A stretch of DNA of 64,000 nucleotides, taken from the NCBI RefSeq assembly GCF_900115495.1, contig NZ_FOWR01000014.1:1-64000 (forward strand), given 5' to 3'. Positions 8,666 through 17,163 of the stretch are shown here, piece by piece (the stretch's first letter is position 1; every line of letters starts with the position of its first letter). The position numbers and the translations under genes are program-made. This DNA is from Enterovibrio norvegicus DSM 15893. GTDB lineage: Bacteria; Pseudomonadota; Gammaproteobacteria; Enterobacterales; Vibrionaceae. The notes beneath the pieces are model-generated. The model did not search any database and was not told where the DNA came from. It worked only from the letters and a program-made list of their open reading frames with translations.

Positions 8666-10006
8666 TTATCCCAGTAACACCAACTTGAACGCGAACAACA
8701 CGCTCAATGCATACATGGCGATTGAGATATCAGAGAACTTACCCGTTCCCGCTTTGAGCACGGTATAGGTGATAAAACCCAGTGCTATACCGTTAGAAAT
8801 TGAGAAGGTTAGCGGCATCATGAGGGCGGTTACGGCGGCAGGAACTGAGTCAGTAAAATCTTCCCAGTTCACGTTTTTGATGCTGCTCATCATGAGAAAA
8901 GCAACATAAATCAACGCCCCTGAAGTGGCGTAAGCAGGGATCATGCCAGCCAGAGGGGAGAGGAAGATCGCAGCCAAGAAAAGGAAGCCGACGACCACTG
9001 CGGACAAGCCTGTGCGAGCACCAGCGGAAACACCCGCTGCACTTTCCACATAGCTGGTTACCGGTGGGCAGCCAAAACATGCACCAATAACGCTCGACAT
9101 GCTGTCAGCTTTTAGTGCACGAGGCAGGCCATCAATCTTACCCGTTTCTTTGTTCATCAAATTGGCGCGCTCCGCCACACCCATCAAGGTGCCAGCGGTG
9201 TCGAACATGTTAACGAACAAGAAGGCGAGAATGATGCTGATCATGCCAACATTCAGCGCGCCAGCGATGTCCATCGCCATAAAGGTGGGGGCAATGCTCG
9301 GCGGTGCAGAGAAGATGCCGTTGTATTGGAACAAATCCAGCCCAAGACCAATTAAAGTGACGCTGAATATACCGATGAGCACAGAGCCAAAGACTTGTTT
9401 GACGGAAAGCACAGAGATGATGAAAAAGCAGACTGCTGCAAGGATAGCTTCAGGTTTGGTGAAGTCGCCGAGCGTGACTAAGGTAGCCGAGCTGCCAACA
9501 ACAATACCTGCGCTTTTCAAACCAATGATACCCAAGAATAAGCCGACTCCTGCCGTCATGGCGTAACGAAGGCTGCTTGGAATGCTTTCGATGATCCACT
9601 CGCGAACACGAGAGACGCTCAAACCAACGAAGATCACCCCTGAGATAAAGACTGCGCCTAACGCGACTTGCCATGAATACCCCATTTCACCAACGACGGT
9701 AAAGGCGAAGAAAGCATTCAAGCCCATCCCCGGCGCGAGTCCGACAGGCCAATTGGCGAACAGTCCCATCATTAATGTGCCAATGGCAGCACCAATACAG
9801 GTCGCGACAAACAACGCGCCCGGATCCATGCCGGACGCAGACATAATGTTTGGGTTTACAAAGATGATGTACGCCATGGTGGCGAAGGTGGTGACGCCAC
9901 CTATCACTTCATTTTTTACTGATGTCCCGTTTTGGCTTAATTTGAACCACCTTTCGAGGAGGCCTTTTGGGGTTGATGACGTCTCAGTCGAGTCTTGCTT
10001 TTCCAT
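8666..10006 (-). CDS. AzgA-type hypoxanthine/guanine/adenine permease
   Basis: A 446-residue inner-membrane transporter of the AzgA branch of NCS2, related to E. coli GhxP, GhxQ, AdeP and AdeQ. Diagnostic segments are TTFATMAYIIFVNPNI in helix 1, GLAPGMGLNAFFAF, FVNMFDTAGTLMGVA and the near-C-terminal SISNGIALGFI. Likely a proton-coupled importer of hypoxanthine, guanine or adenine. It lies between hydroxyisourate hydrolase and the NCS2 permease on the same strand, but separate terminator-like hairpins suggest at least partly separate transcripts. Confidence 0.92.
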   Translation of the reverse strand: MEKQDSTETSSTPKGLLERWFKLSQNGTSVKNEVIGGVTTFATMAYIIFVNPNIMSASGMDPGALFVATCIGAAIGTLMMGLFANWPVGLAPGMGLNAFFAFTVVGEMGYSWQVALGAVFISGVIFVGLSVSRVREWIIESIPSSLRYAMTAGVGLFLGIIGLKSAGIVVGSSATLVTLGDFTKPEAILAAVCFFIISVLSVKQVFGSVLIGIFSVTLIGLGLDLFQYNGIFSAPPSIAPTFMAMDIAGALNVGMISIILAFLFVNMFDTAGTLMGVAERANLMNKETGKIDGLPRALKADSMSSVIGACFGCPPVTSYVESAAGVSAGARTGLSAVVVGFLFLAAIFLSPLAGMIPAYATSGALIYVAFLMMSSIKNVNWEDFTDSVPAAVTALMMPLTFSISNGIALGFITYTVLKAGTGKFSDISIAMYALSVLFAFKLVLLG

Positions 10007-10064
10007 GTGTATGCGTCCTTTTTATCGTGAATTGGACAGAATAAATTCCTTTGTCAACGTTGTT

Positions 10065-10112
10065 TTACATGCACATAGCGGGGTGGAATAGAAAGGTGAT
10101 GTGTGCATGTAA
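10065..10112. repeat. inverted repeat between uraH and the AzgA-type gene
   Basis: TTACATGCACAT (10065-10076) is mirrored by ATGTGTGCATGTAA (10099-10112) with 22 bases between. It could be an operator for the permease gene or a hairpin at the end of the uraH transcript. The lack of a clear T run makes the latter less certain. Confidence 0.5.
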
Positions 10113-10124
10113 GCTATATTTTTG

Positions 10125-10478
10125 TTAGCTACCTCTGTATGTCGAAAAGCTGTAGGGAGAAACTAAAAGAGGGACATGGTAGTGGGCGTGACGATCACTA
10201 ATACCAAAGCGAATGACGACATCATCAAGAAAAGGAATGTCGTCTAAAGAAGTGCCTCGGTTGATAAAATATTGCGCCGTGTTGAATTGAAGCTGATATT
10301 TGCCGGGCTCAATGTTGGCATCTTCAAGGAGAGGCGAGTCGGTGCGTCCATCTTGGTTGGTGAGCGTACGAACGATGGGTATAAAACCATCACTTGTTTG
10401 GCGAAATAGCGTGATTTCTATCCCTTCTCCGGGCGTGCCATTTGCTGTGTCTAAAACGTGTGTCGTGAGCCTGCCCAT
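10125..10478 (-). CDS. uraH: 5-hydroxyisourate hydrolase (transthyretin-like)
   Basis: A 117-residue cytoplasmic enzyme that hydrolyses 5-hydroxyisourate to OHCU, the second step of urate breakdown. Typical features are the N-terminal LTTHVLDTANGTPG, the internal GRTDSPLL, and the C-terminal hallmark YRGS. The histidines in LTTHVLD and HYHVPLLVSP correspond to active-site residues of the family. The ATG start has an AAGGA ribosome binding site. It is transcribed divergently from the allantoinase gene, across a control region with matching palindromes. Confidence 0.95.
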   Translation of the reverse strand: MGRLTTHVLDTANGTPGEGIEITLFRQTSDGFIPIVRTLTNQDGRTDSPLLEDANIEPGKYQLQFNTAQYFINRGTSLDDIPFLDDVVIRFGISDRHAHYHVPLLVSPYSFSTYRGS

Positions 10479-10903
10479 TCGTTCAATCCTTTTTTAATTG
10501 TGTACATTCCTTAGAAATTCACCGTGATAATAGAAGCGCTATAAGGTGTGACTTTCCTTAATTAACAACATTGAATACATTGCCATTAACTAAATGTACA
10601 CAATTAATTGAGCGTGTGAAGTGCTCCATTTTTGGGAATTTAAGACATTGCATGATTAATTTATGGGTTTAAAAACAATGGCTAAGTTTAATTTTGTGTG
10701 ATGCCGTAGCGAACAAAGTGAGTTTTCAAAAACTTGATCTTCATAACAAACCGTTTACTTGTTCTTGTGAATTGTATACAAAATGCGGATACTTGAATTG
10801 TTCTTAGGTTTTAACGAAAAGATGTTTCGCGCTAGATGAAGCAAAAGAACATAACGCGATTGTTGCGACTGTTTAAAAGCGTGAGTGTTGGAGAGTTGGC
10901 ACT
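10479..10903. promoter_or_regulatory. divergent control region of the urate genes
   Basis: A 425-base gene-free stretch between uraH and puuE. It holds AATTGTGTACATT (10496-10508), its exact inverse AATGTACACAATT (10593-10605), and the perfect palindrome TTGTATACAA (10772-10781). All share a TTGTRTACA core. The first site sits at the uraH translation start side and the last about 120 bases before puuE, so one dimeric repressor or activator could control both transcripts. The core resembles sites of GntR/HutC-type regulators, but no such gene is in the window. Confidence 0.55.
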
Positions 10904-11830
10904 ATGAGTAGTGATTACCCAAGAGACTTGATGGGCTATGGAGAGCATCCTCCCCATCCGAGATGGCCTAACAATGCAAAGATCGCGGTATCGTTTGTGT
11001 TGAACTACGAAGAAGGTGGCGAGCGTTGCGTTCTTCATGGAGACAAAGAGTCAGAAGCATTTCTGTCTGAAATCCCGGGTGCGCAACCTTTAGCTGGCGT
11101 GCGTCACATGAGCATGGAATCCATTTATGAATATGGATCGCGAGCGGGAGTGTGGCGTGTATTGCGTTTGTTTAGGCAACAAGACGTGCCATTAACCATC
11201 TTTGCGGTCGGTATGGCTGCGGAGCGACACCCCGACGTGATCAATACAATGATGGCGGATGGGCATGAAATATGCAGTCATGGATATCGTTGGATTGATT
11301 ATCAATATGTGCGTGAAGACGATGAAAGAGCAGATATGCAAAAAGCCATTGCCGCGATTGAATCCGTCACTGGCGAGCGTCCGTTGGGATGGTACACAGG
11401 AAGAACGGGACCCAATACGAGAAAACTCGTTGCCGAGGAGGGTGGATTTCTTTATGACTCCGATGCTTATGACGATGATCTTCCGTATTGGCACGAAGAA
11501 GGCACACAGCCTGGAAAACCACAATTGGTGATCCCCTATGCATTGGATACGAATGACATGCGTTTTTCGACGTCCCAAGGCTTTAACTCGGGCGAGCAAT
11601 TCTTCCAGTACTTAAAAGACAGCTTTGATGTGCTTTATGAAGAGGGTCAAGATGCGCCGAAAATGCTGTCCATCGGGCTGCATTGTCGATTGGTGGGTCG
11701 TCCTGGGCGGCTTGCTGCACTCAAACGTTTCGTTGAGTACGTAAAGCAACATGACGATGTATGGATGACGCGGCGCATTGATATTGCAAAGCATTGGCAC
11801 ACGCATCACCCCCATCCGTCAATGAAGTAA
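10904..11830 (+). CDS. puuE: allantoinase PuuE (polysaccharide-deacetylase fold)
   Basis: A 308-residue cytoplasmic enzyme that opens allantoin to allantoate without the usual amidohydrolase fold. It begins with YPRDLMGYGEHPPHPRWP, diagnostic of PuuE, and carries NYEEGGERCVLHGD, a NodB-like barrel with GHEICSHGYRW, and IGLHCRLVGRPGR near the end. It is the first gene of a five-gene plus-strand run for urate breakdown, preceded by the palindromic control region. GGAG lies 14 bases before the ATG, a rather long spacing. Confidence 0.94.
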   Translation: MSSDYPRDLMGYGEHPPHPRWPNNAKIAVSFVLNYEEGGERCVLHGDKESEAFLSEIPGAQPLAGVRHMSMESIYEYGSRAGVWRVLRLFRQQDVPLTIFAVGMAAERHPDVINTMMADGHEICSHGYRWIDYQYVREDDERADMQKAIAAIESVTGERPLGWYTGRTGPNTRKLVAEEGGFLYDSDAYDDDLPYWHEEGTQPGKPQLVIPYALDTNDMRFSTSQGFNSGEQFFQYLKDSFDVLYEEGQDAPKMLSIGLHCRLVGRPGRLAALKRFVEYVKQHDDVWMTRRIDIAKHWHTHHPHPSMK

Positions 11831-11883
11831 ACCAATAGACGCTGAGTCTTAGCGTGATATTGATAGGTAAGGAGAATTCATAC

Positions 11884-12399
11884 ATGGCACGTTTTACACG
11901 TTGTGTCCCAAACCAAATGAGTGAATCTGCGTTCTTGGACATGTTTGGTGGTATCTACGAACACAGCCCTTGGGTTGCCCAGCGCGCATTCAATAAAGGG
12001 CTAACGGAATCTCACAACGACCATAACGGGCTTCATGACAGTATGGCGGCAATATTGAACCATGCGACGGTCGACGAAAAAAGACAGGTCATTTTGGCTC
12101 ACCCTGATTTAGCGGGTAGAGCAGCCGTTGCAGGAGAGTTAACGCCTGAATCTACATCTGAACAAGCAAGCGCGGGCATAAATCAATGCAACGATGAAGA
12201 GTTCGCGCGTTTCACGCGTTTGAACGAACGCTACAAAGCGAAGTTCCAATTTCCTTTCATCATGGCAGTGAAAGGGGCGAACCGACATTTGATACTGGCG
12301 GCCTTTGAAGAACGTATTGAGAATGATCTAGACACAGAATTCGACACGGCAATCAAAGAAATCAACAAGATTGCTCTGTTCCGGCTGCAAGACTTGTAG
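11884..12399 (+). CDS. uraD: OHCU decarboxylase
   Basis: A 171-residue enzyme that decarboxylates 2-oxo-4-hydroxy-4-carboxy-5-ureidoimidazoline to S-allantoin. The family signature is visible as the first histidine region (LHDSMAAIL), the HPDLAGRAA motif, and FPFIMAVKG. ATG 11884 is chosen for the AAGGAG site nine bases upstream. It follows puuE by about 50 bases and belongs to the same run of genes. Confidence 0.93.
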   Translation: MARFTRCVPNQMSESAFLDMFGGIYEHSPWVAQRAFNKGLTESHNDHNGLHDSMAAILNHATVDEKRQVILAHPDLAGRAAVAGELTPESTSEQASAGINQCNDEEFARFTRLNERYKAKFQFPFIMAVKGANRHLILAAFEERIENDLDTEFDTAIKEINKIALFRLQDL

Positions 12400-12593
12400 C
12401 CAACTCACTGCCGACAACATGTCGGTGCATTGAGCGTCTCGCAAATTGAAGCTGGACAGACACACATGAAGTAAAACATTCGTTCATGTTTGACTGCACA
12501 AAGTGAAAGGGGAAAAGACGCATCCTTTTTATCGATCACCTTGCAAACATCGTTTCCTTTGGGGGCGAGTTTAACTTTTGCAGGAGAGAGATA

Positions 12594-13628
12594 ATGACAA
12601 TGAGAAAGGAAGCAAACACGATGGATGTAACACCACCTGATTTCACCAAATTGGTCAATCTCGCCAGTAGCCGTCTAGGTACACAAGCGATCTTCGCGAC
12701 AGACGATTTCTTCGCCGATAAACAACGCTTAGTCGATGATAGCGAAGCCCAATGGAAAGAAGATGTTTATGACGACAATGGCAAGTGGATGGATGGCTGG
12801 GAATCTCGCCGCAAGCGTGGAGAAGGCTATGACTACTGTATTGTGCGCCTGGGATTAGCAGGCGTTATACACGGTATCGATATCGACACGTCCCATTTTA
12901 CGGGCAATTATCCGCCTTCCGCATCGCTTGATGCGTGCTATTCCCCTGATGGTGATCCGACTGAAAACAGCGAATGGCACGAAATCCAGCCCTCGACCAG
13001 CCTCTCTGGCAATAGTCACCATTTTCTTCCTGTCAGTGATGACCGCGCGTTTACGCATGTTCGATTGAATATCTACCCCGACGGCGGTGTTGCAAGGCTT
13101 CGTGTGTTTGGTAATCCAAACATGGATTGGTCCGGCATTTCACCCTATCAAGAACTGGATTTGGTGGCGGTTGAGCACGGTGGCCGTGCACTGGCATGTA
13201 ATGACCAACACTTTGGCCATATGCGAAATCTCATTATGCCGGGCCGTGGTATCAACATGGGTGATGGCTGGGAAACCGCGCGTCGTCGTGAGCCGGGAAA
13301 TGATTGGGTGATTCTGTCGTTAGGACACGCTGGCGATATCGCCCGCATTGTTGTCGATACTGCGCACTTTAAAGGTAACTTCCCTGACAGCATTTCCATT
13401 CAAGCGGCGAACGTGAAAGGCGGAACGGACGATCAGATCGCAACACAGAGCTTGTTTTGGCGTGAACTACTCCCGAATCAAAAAATGTCCGCAGATAACC
13501 TTCACGAATACGCCGATCAAATCAACGACATTGGCACGGTGACGCATGTTCGTGTGAATATCTTCCCCGATGGTGGCGTGAGTCGAGTGCGTTTGTTCGG
13601 TACTAAGTTCGATAAAGACTTAGCCTAA
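12594..13628 (+). CDS. alc: allantoicase
   Basis: A 344-residue enzyme that splits allantoate to ureidoglycolate and urea. Two homologous jelly-roll halves are obvious: DGWESRRKRGEGYDYCIVRLG and DGWETARRREPGNDWVILSLG at the start of each, and THVRLNIYPDGGVARLRVFG and THVRVNIFPDGGVSRVRLFG at the end. Two starts are credible: ATG 12594 with AGGAGAG, and ATG 12621 with AAGGAAG. The family usually begins closer to the second. Because this route uses allantoicase rather than AllC, urea rather than ammonia is released. Confidence 0.94.
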   Translation: MTMRKEANTMDVTPPDFTKLVNLASSRLGTQAIFATDDFFADKQRLVDDSEAQWKEDVYDDNGKWMDGWESRRKRGEGYDYCIVRLGLAGVIHGIDIDTSHFTGNYPPSASLDACYSPDGDPTENSEWHEIQPSTSLSGNSHHFLPVSDDRAFTHVRLNIYPDGGVARLRVFGNPNMDWSGISPYQELDLVAVEHGGRALACNDQHFGHMRNLIMPGRGINMGDGWETARRREPGNDWVILSLGHAGDIARIVVDTAHFKGNFPDSISIQAANVKGGTDDQIATQSLFWRELLPNQKMSADNLHEYADQINDIGTVTHVRVNIFPDGGVSRVRLFGTKFDKDLA

Positions 13629-13669
13629 ATATATTCACGCAGAGAGCATGTTTGTACGCAGGTGTTCGA

Positions 13670-13703
13670 GTGACACAACCATACAAGTGATACAACCATA
13701 AAC
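13670..13703. repeat. 17-bp tandem duplication
   Basis: GTGACACAACCATACAA is followed directly by GTGATACAACCATAAAC, in the gap between alc and allA. The two units match at 14 of 17 positions. Confidence 0.7.
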
Positions 13704-13767
13704 GAACGCAGCCATTTGACGATGTTTAACCGCAGATGTTGATAGACGATAACCAAGAGAGTGAAAA

Positions 13768-14286
13768 ATGCGCACCGATGTTTTGTTAAAGATAGAGCCG
13801 TTAACCCGAGCAGCATTCGCTGAGTTTGGGGATGTTATCGAAGCAGAAGACCGTGAGTTTTTCATGATCAATGGTGGGTCGACAAGTCGCTACCATAAAT
13901 TAGCAACGACAGAAGTGGATGAAGGAGCCCGTGTCATCATCAATATTTTTGAAGCGATGCCACTGCAATATCCGCTTCATATCGCCATGTTGGAAAGGCA
14001 TCCGAAAGGGTCGCAAGCGTTCATTCCGTTACAATGTAACAACTATTTGGTTGTTGTTGCGCCGCGTGGCAATCTGCCAGAGAAGGCGGGTATTCGCGCG
14101 TTTTATGCCAAAGGCACACAAGGCGTGAATTACCACGCTGGTGTATGGCATCACCCTGTTTTAGCGCTGAAAGATCATGACCGATTTTTGGTGGTAGATC
14201 GCGAGGGTGAAGGGAATAACTGCGATGAGCATTTCTTTTCTGCTGAGACGAAAGTGGTTTTAGCGTTGGACGGTATTAGCATGTGA
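13768..14286 (+). CDS. allA: ureidoglycolate lyase
   Basis: A 172-residue cupin-type enzyme that cleaves ureidoglycolate to glyoxylate and urea, the last step of the pathway. It carries FAEFGDVIE near the N-terminus, MLERHPKGSQAFIPL with the conserved histidine, and VNYHAGVWHHPVLAL near residue 125. The start follows GAGAG. The 139-base gap before it holds a short tandem duplication and no further gene. Confidence 0.94.
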   Translation: MRTDVLLKIEPLTRAAFAEFGDVIEAEDREFFMINGGSTSRYHKLATTEVDEGARVIINIFEAMPLQYPLHIAMLERHPKGSQAFIPLQCNNYLVVVAPRGNLPEKAGIRAFYAKGTQGVNYHAGVWHHPVLALKDHDRFLVVDREGEGNNCDEHFFSAETKVVLALDGISM

Positions 14287-14378
14287 ATGTAGCTGATGCT
14301 TTGCTCGCGAGAACACACATAGAGACAGGATAACAACGCGGACGTTGAACAGTGTCTGCGTTGATACAGGAGTTATAT

Positions 14379-15575
14379 ATGGATCCGTATATCACAGAGT
14401 GGCTAAATCTGGCGATACGATGGGCACACATGATCACTGGTGTTGCGTGGATTGGCGCGTCGTTCTATTTCGTATGGCTAGAAAACAACTTAAATCGAGT
14501 CAATCCAAAAGATGGCCTTTCGGGTGACCTTTGGGCCATTCACGGCGGCGGGATTTACCATCTTGAAAAATACAAGCTTGCGCCACCAACCATGCCTGAA
14601 ACGCTGCATTGGTTTAAATGGGAAGCGTATTTTACTTGGCTAACAGGTGTGGCATTGCTGACCGTGGTGTTCTACTCCAATGCCGACCTTTACTTAGTTA
14701 AACCCGGTTCTGGGTTGTCATCAGGCACGGCGATAGCGATGGGTATCGGCGCTCTGGTAGCTGGCTGGTTTGTCTATGATCTTCTTTGTGACTCTCCGTT
14801 AGGTAAAAAGCCGTTGCTACTTGGTGTCGTCTTGTTTGCAGGTTTGGTCTTTGCGGCGTGGGCGTTGAGCCTTGTGTTCAGTGGGCGAGGCGCTTACATT
14901 CATGTCGGTGCGATCATCGGTACCATCATGGTGGGCAATGTTTTTCGCGTCATCATGCCAGCACAGCGTGGTTTAGTGAAAGCCATAGAAGAAAACCGAG
15001 AGCCTGATCCAGCATTGCCCGCGAAAGGCTTGTTACGCTCACGTCACAACAATTATCTCACATTGCCTGTTCTGTTCATCATGATCAGCAATCACTTCCC
15101 AAGCACGTATGGGCATGAATACAACTGGGCAATTCTAGCGGCTTTGTCGGTGCTCAGTGTGATGGTTCGTCATTACTTCAACACACGCCATGGAAGCCAA
15201 AAGTTTGCGTGGACAATTCCAACCGCTGCATTAGGTCTGGTGTGTTTGGCCTTTGTGTCATCGCCAGCAATGAAATCAGGTTCTGGAGTTGTGCCTGCAC
15301 AAGCACAAGTTGCCCCTGTGTTTGTCGAAGTGAATAACATCATTGCTGAGCGTTGCACTGTGTGTCATTCGCAGAGTCCGACACATCCTGCTTTTGCAGT
15401 TGCTCCCGCTGGCGTCATGCTGGATACACCAGAACAAATCAAATTGGAAGCCGCGAGAATTGTGGCGCAGTCGGTTACGACCAACATCATGCCACTTGGT
15501 AACATGACTCAGATGACTGACGATGAACGATCATTAATTGGACAATGGGCAGAGGATGGGGCGCAGATTCAGTAA
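14379..15575 (+). CDS. puuD: membrane urate hydroxylase with C-terminal cytochrome c (PuuD)
   Basis: A 398-residue inner-membrane enzyme that oxidises urate to 5-hydroxyisourate and passes electrons to the respiratory chain. Around eight hydrophobic helices fill residues 10-300, with the family motif TGVAWIGASFYFVWLE near the start and AIHGGGIYHLEKY after it. The heme c site CTVCH is at residues 326-330, in a domain predicted to be periplasmic. ATG 14379 with AGGAG is chosen over GTG 14352. As the first pathway step it replaces the soluble uricases, so no hydrogen peroxide is made. Confidence 0.95.
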   Translation: MDPYITEWLNLAIRWAHMITGVAWIGASFYFVWLENNLNRVNPKDGLSGDLWAIHGGGIYHLEKYKLAPPTMPETLHWFKWEAYFTWLTGVALLTVVFYSNADLYLVKPGSGLSSGTAIAMGIGALVAGWFVYDLLCDSPLGKKPLLLGVVLFAGLVFAAWALSLVFSGRGAYIHVGAIIGTIMVGNVFRVIMPAQRGLVKAIEENREPDPALPAKGLLRSRHNNYLTLPVLFIMISNHFPSTYGHEYNWAILAALSVLSVMVRHYFNTRHGSQKFAWTIPTAALGLVCLAFVSSPAMKSGSGVVPAQAQVAPVFVEVNNIIAERCTVCHSQSPTHPAFAVAPAGVMLDTPEQIKLEAARIVAQSVTTNIMPLGNMTQMTDDERSLIGQWAEDGAQIQ

Positions 15576-15936
15576 AAGGCACTGATATAGTATGTCATTC
15601 CTTAAATGTAATTTAACAGCCTGTTAACAAAGTCGCCGAGTATCTCGGCGACTTTTCAATTTTGCGCACTATATCCTATAAAATTTAGCGAGTTAGGCGC
15701 GCCGTCATAGTCACAAACGACGATGTTTCACTATAATATTGCTTGTCTGATAGCGTTAAAACGTAAATTCACGTGGAAAACACCAATTAGCAGACAAATA
15801 ATTAACAATTCCTAATTTCTTGCAACTAAAATTACTGTATACTCTTGCGCAATTTATGTTCAATGGCATGTAAATCCGAAGTATATAGTCAGTGAACAGC
15901 GCATTTTTAACGCCCAATAATCGAAAGGAACATATC
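15576..15936. other. intergenic region after puuD
   Basis: No credible protein gene. It contains the puuD terminator (15631-15656), an AT-rich stretch, and a possible -10 element TATACT at 15838-15843 about 95 bases before the small reading frame at 15937. I could not identify a convincing -35 box. Confidence 0.5.
15631..15656 (+). terminator. terminator of the urate operon
   Basis: Ten-base perfect stem AGTCGCCGAG / CTCGGCGACT with a TAT loop and a T run, located 56 bases after the puuD stop codon. Confidence 0.9.
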
Positions 15937-16014
15937 GTGGAAACACTACTGGTAATCGCATTTATCGTTGCAGCATTCTTCATCGTTAAGAAAGAGCGTT
16001 CTTCACGTTCATAA
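15937..16014 (+). CDS. predicted 25-residue membrane protein
   Basis: A tiny reading frame starting at GTG 15937 with a strong AAAGGAA site seven bases upstream. The product (M)ETLLVIAFIVAAFFIVKK then ERSSRS is one hydrophobic helix followed by a positive tail, the layout of a bitopic small membrane protein with its C-terminus in the cytoplasm. I do not recognise the family. A perfect terminator lies about 220 bases downstream with no other gene between, so the transcript would have a long 3' untranslated part. Confidence 0.55.
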   Translation: METLLVIAFIVAAFFIVKKERSSRS

Positions 16015-16232
16015 GCGATACACACTGAACGATTTGCTGCTGATAGACTTTTGAGTACCACGTTTCAGTTGCGATAGAGTCAGTTTTACTATTGACCAGC
16101 GATCCAAATATCGCCGGTGAATAGATGTTGTCTTTGTGCGTTTTGTTGAAATTCGAAAGACAGTGTAGAAAGATCCCGAGCATCGATTTCTATGAATGGC
16201 TGATGACTGACATTGGCCGACAGTAGAGACAA
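16015..16232 (+). ncRNA. candidate long 3' UTR or small RNA
   Basis: About 220 bases between the tiny membrane protein and a strong terminator hold no reading frame with a ribosome binding site. A 3'-UTR-derived small RNA is one explanation. No known RNA family was recognised, and the evidence is only the position and the terminator. Confidence 0.3.
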
Positions 16233-16260
16233 AAAAGCAGAGCCCTAGGGCTCTGCTTTT
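16233..16260. terminator. bidirectional terminator
   Basis: Perfect palindrome with 13-base arms (AAAAGCAGAGCCC / GGGCTCTGCTTTT) and a two-base centre; T runs on both strands. It would end the transcript coming from 15937 and any minus-strand transcript from the gene at 16948. Confidence 0.92.
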
Positions 16261-16351
16261 TGTTTTTGGATTCTGTGATTGTTTTTTATTACGGCACTGA
16301 ATGGTGTGGGAGCGGTGAACAATCACGTCACTGTCTATTCTCAGGCTATAG

Positions 16352-16450
16352 CACCTCACGGGCTATGAAACTTTGCAGACGATGCAATTCCAAGTCGATG
16401 CAATCTCAGAGACTATGTAATCTCAAAGACTATGCAGTCTCACAGACGAT
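16352..16450. repeat. degenerate 16-17-bp tandem repeat
   Basis: About six units. The clearest are GCAATCTCAGAGACTAT (16400-16416), GTAATCTCAAAGACTAT (16417-16433) and GCAGTCTCACAGACGAT (16434-16450), with weaker copies back to 16352. The last units encode the C-terminal residues of the minus-strand gene ending at 16430. Confidence 0.85.
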
Positions 16451-16948
16451 CGTATCCGCCGATGTTGATGTGAAAACATGTGCCAACGCCGCACGTTTGG
16501 CATCTTCGTTTACACCAAACACATCGTATATTCCCGCAACACTTCCCGTCTCTTCTTCACTGGTAAATACCATGCCTGTCGCAACAGGTGTTCCCTCTGA
16601 CATGGCAACATATAAGGTAATGTCTGTTCCCGGTGCTGGGTCTAAGTCGGTGAGAGATAATTGTGAAAGAAACTCTAGCATCAGCGCCTGATCAGGCTCA
16701 GGCCATTTCATTGCCAGCGTTTTGGCATAGCGAACCATGAGTGGGTGGCAATCGACAGCGTAAACAGTAATACCTTCAACAAGGCTGCTGGAATCTTCTT
16801 TACCAGGAAGGGCAGGAAGAGATTCAGCCGTTTGGTAAATCGCTAAACCTTGCTTGCTTTCTGCTGTGGGAAATTGCGCAGCGTTTATATGACTCGCCAT
16901 CCACGCTTGTTTTTTGTGGAAATGCGAAAGAATTGCCGTGTCAGCCAT
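16430..16948 (-). CDS. hypothetical protein, possible GNAT-like fold
   Basis: A 172-residue cytoplasmic protein I do not recognise with confidence. The C-terminal half (VAMSEGTPVATGMVF, then TGSVAGIYDVFGV) resembles the central strands of an N-acetyltransferase, but the acetyl-CoA pyrophosphate loop (Q/RxxGxG/A) is not clear. The final residues TIVCETA and the stop codon lie inside a 17-bp tandem repeat, so the original C-terminus may have been overwritten. It is divergent from the SgrR-type gene. Confidence 0.6.
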   Translation of the reverse strand: MADTAILSHFHKKQAWMASHINAAQFPTAESKQGLAIYQTAESLPALPGKEDSSSLVEGITVYAVDCHPLMVRYAKTLAMKWPEPDQALMLEFLSQLSLTDLDPAPGTDITLYVAMSEGTPVATGMVFTSEEETGSVAGIYDVFGVNEDAKRAALAHVFTSTSADTIVCETA

Positions 16949-17163
16949 GCGGGCTCCTGCTGCTTTGCATGAAATGCGTAGTGCATGTGAGCCTCGATAA
17001 TAGCGATCTAGAACAAAATAACAATGCTCGAATTCGAAATAGGGGAAATAAATTGTGAGTATGATCGCGCTATAACCCCTTGATTGTATGAAGCGAACCC
17101 GCCGAAATTCGGTTAAAATAGGAAGTCTAAGCGTTATTTTTTCTGAATTTGGGTTCCTCTTTT

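Noticed and set aside
16949-17163. Possible sgrS small RNA beside the SgrR-type gene
   Set aside because: I found no ptsG-pairing segment, sgrT frame or terminator in either direction.
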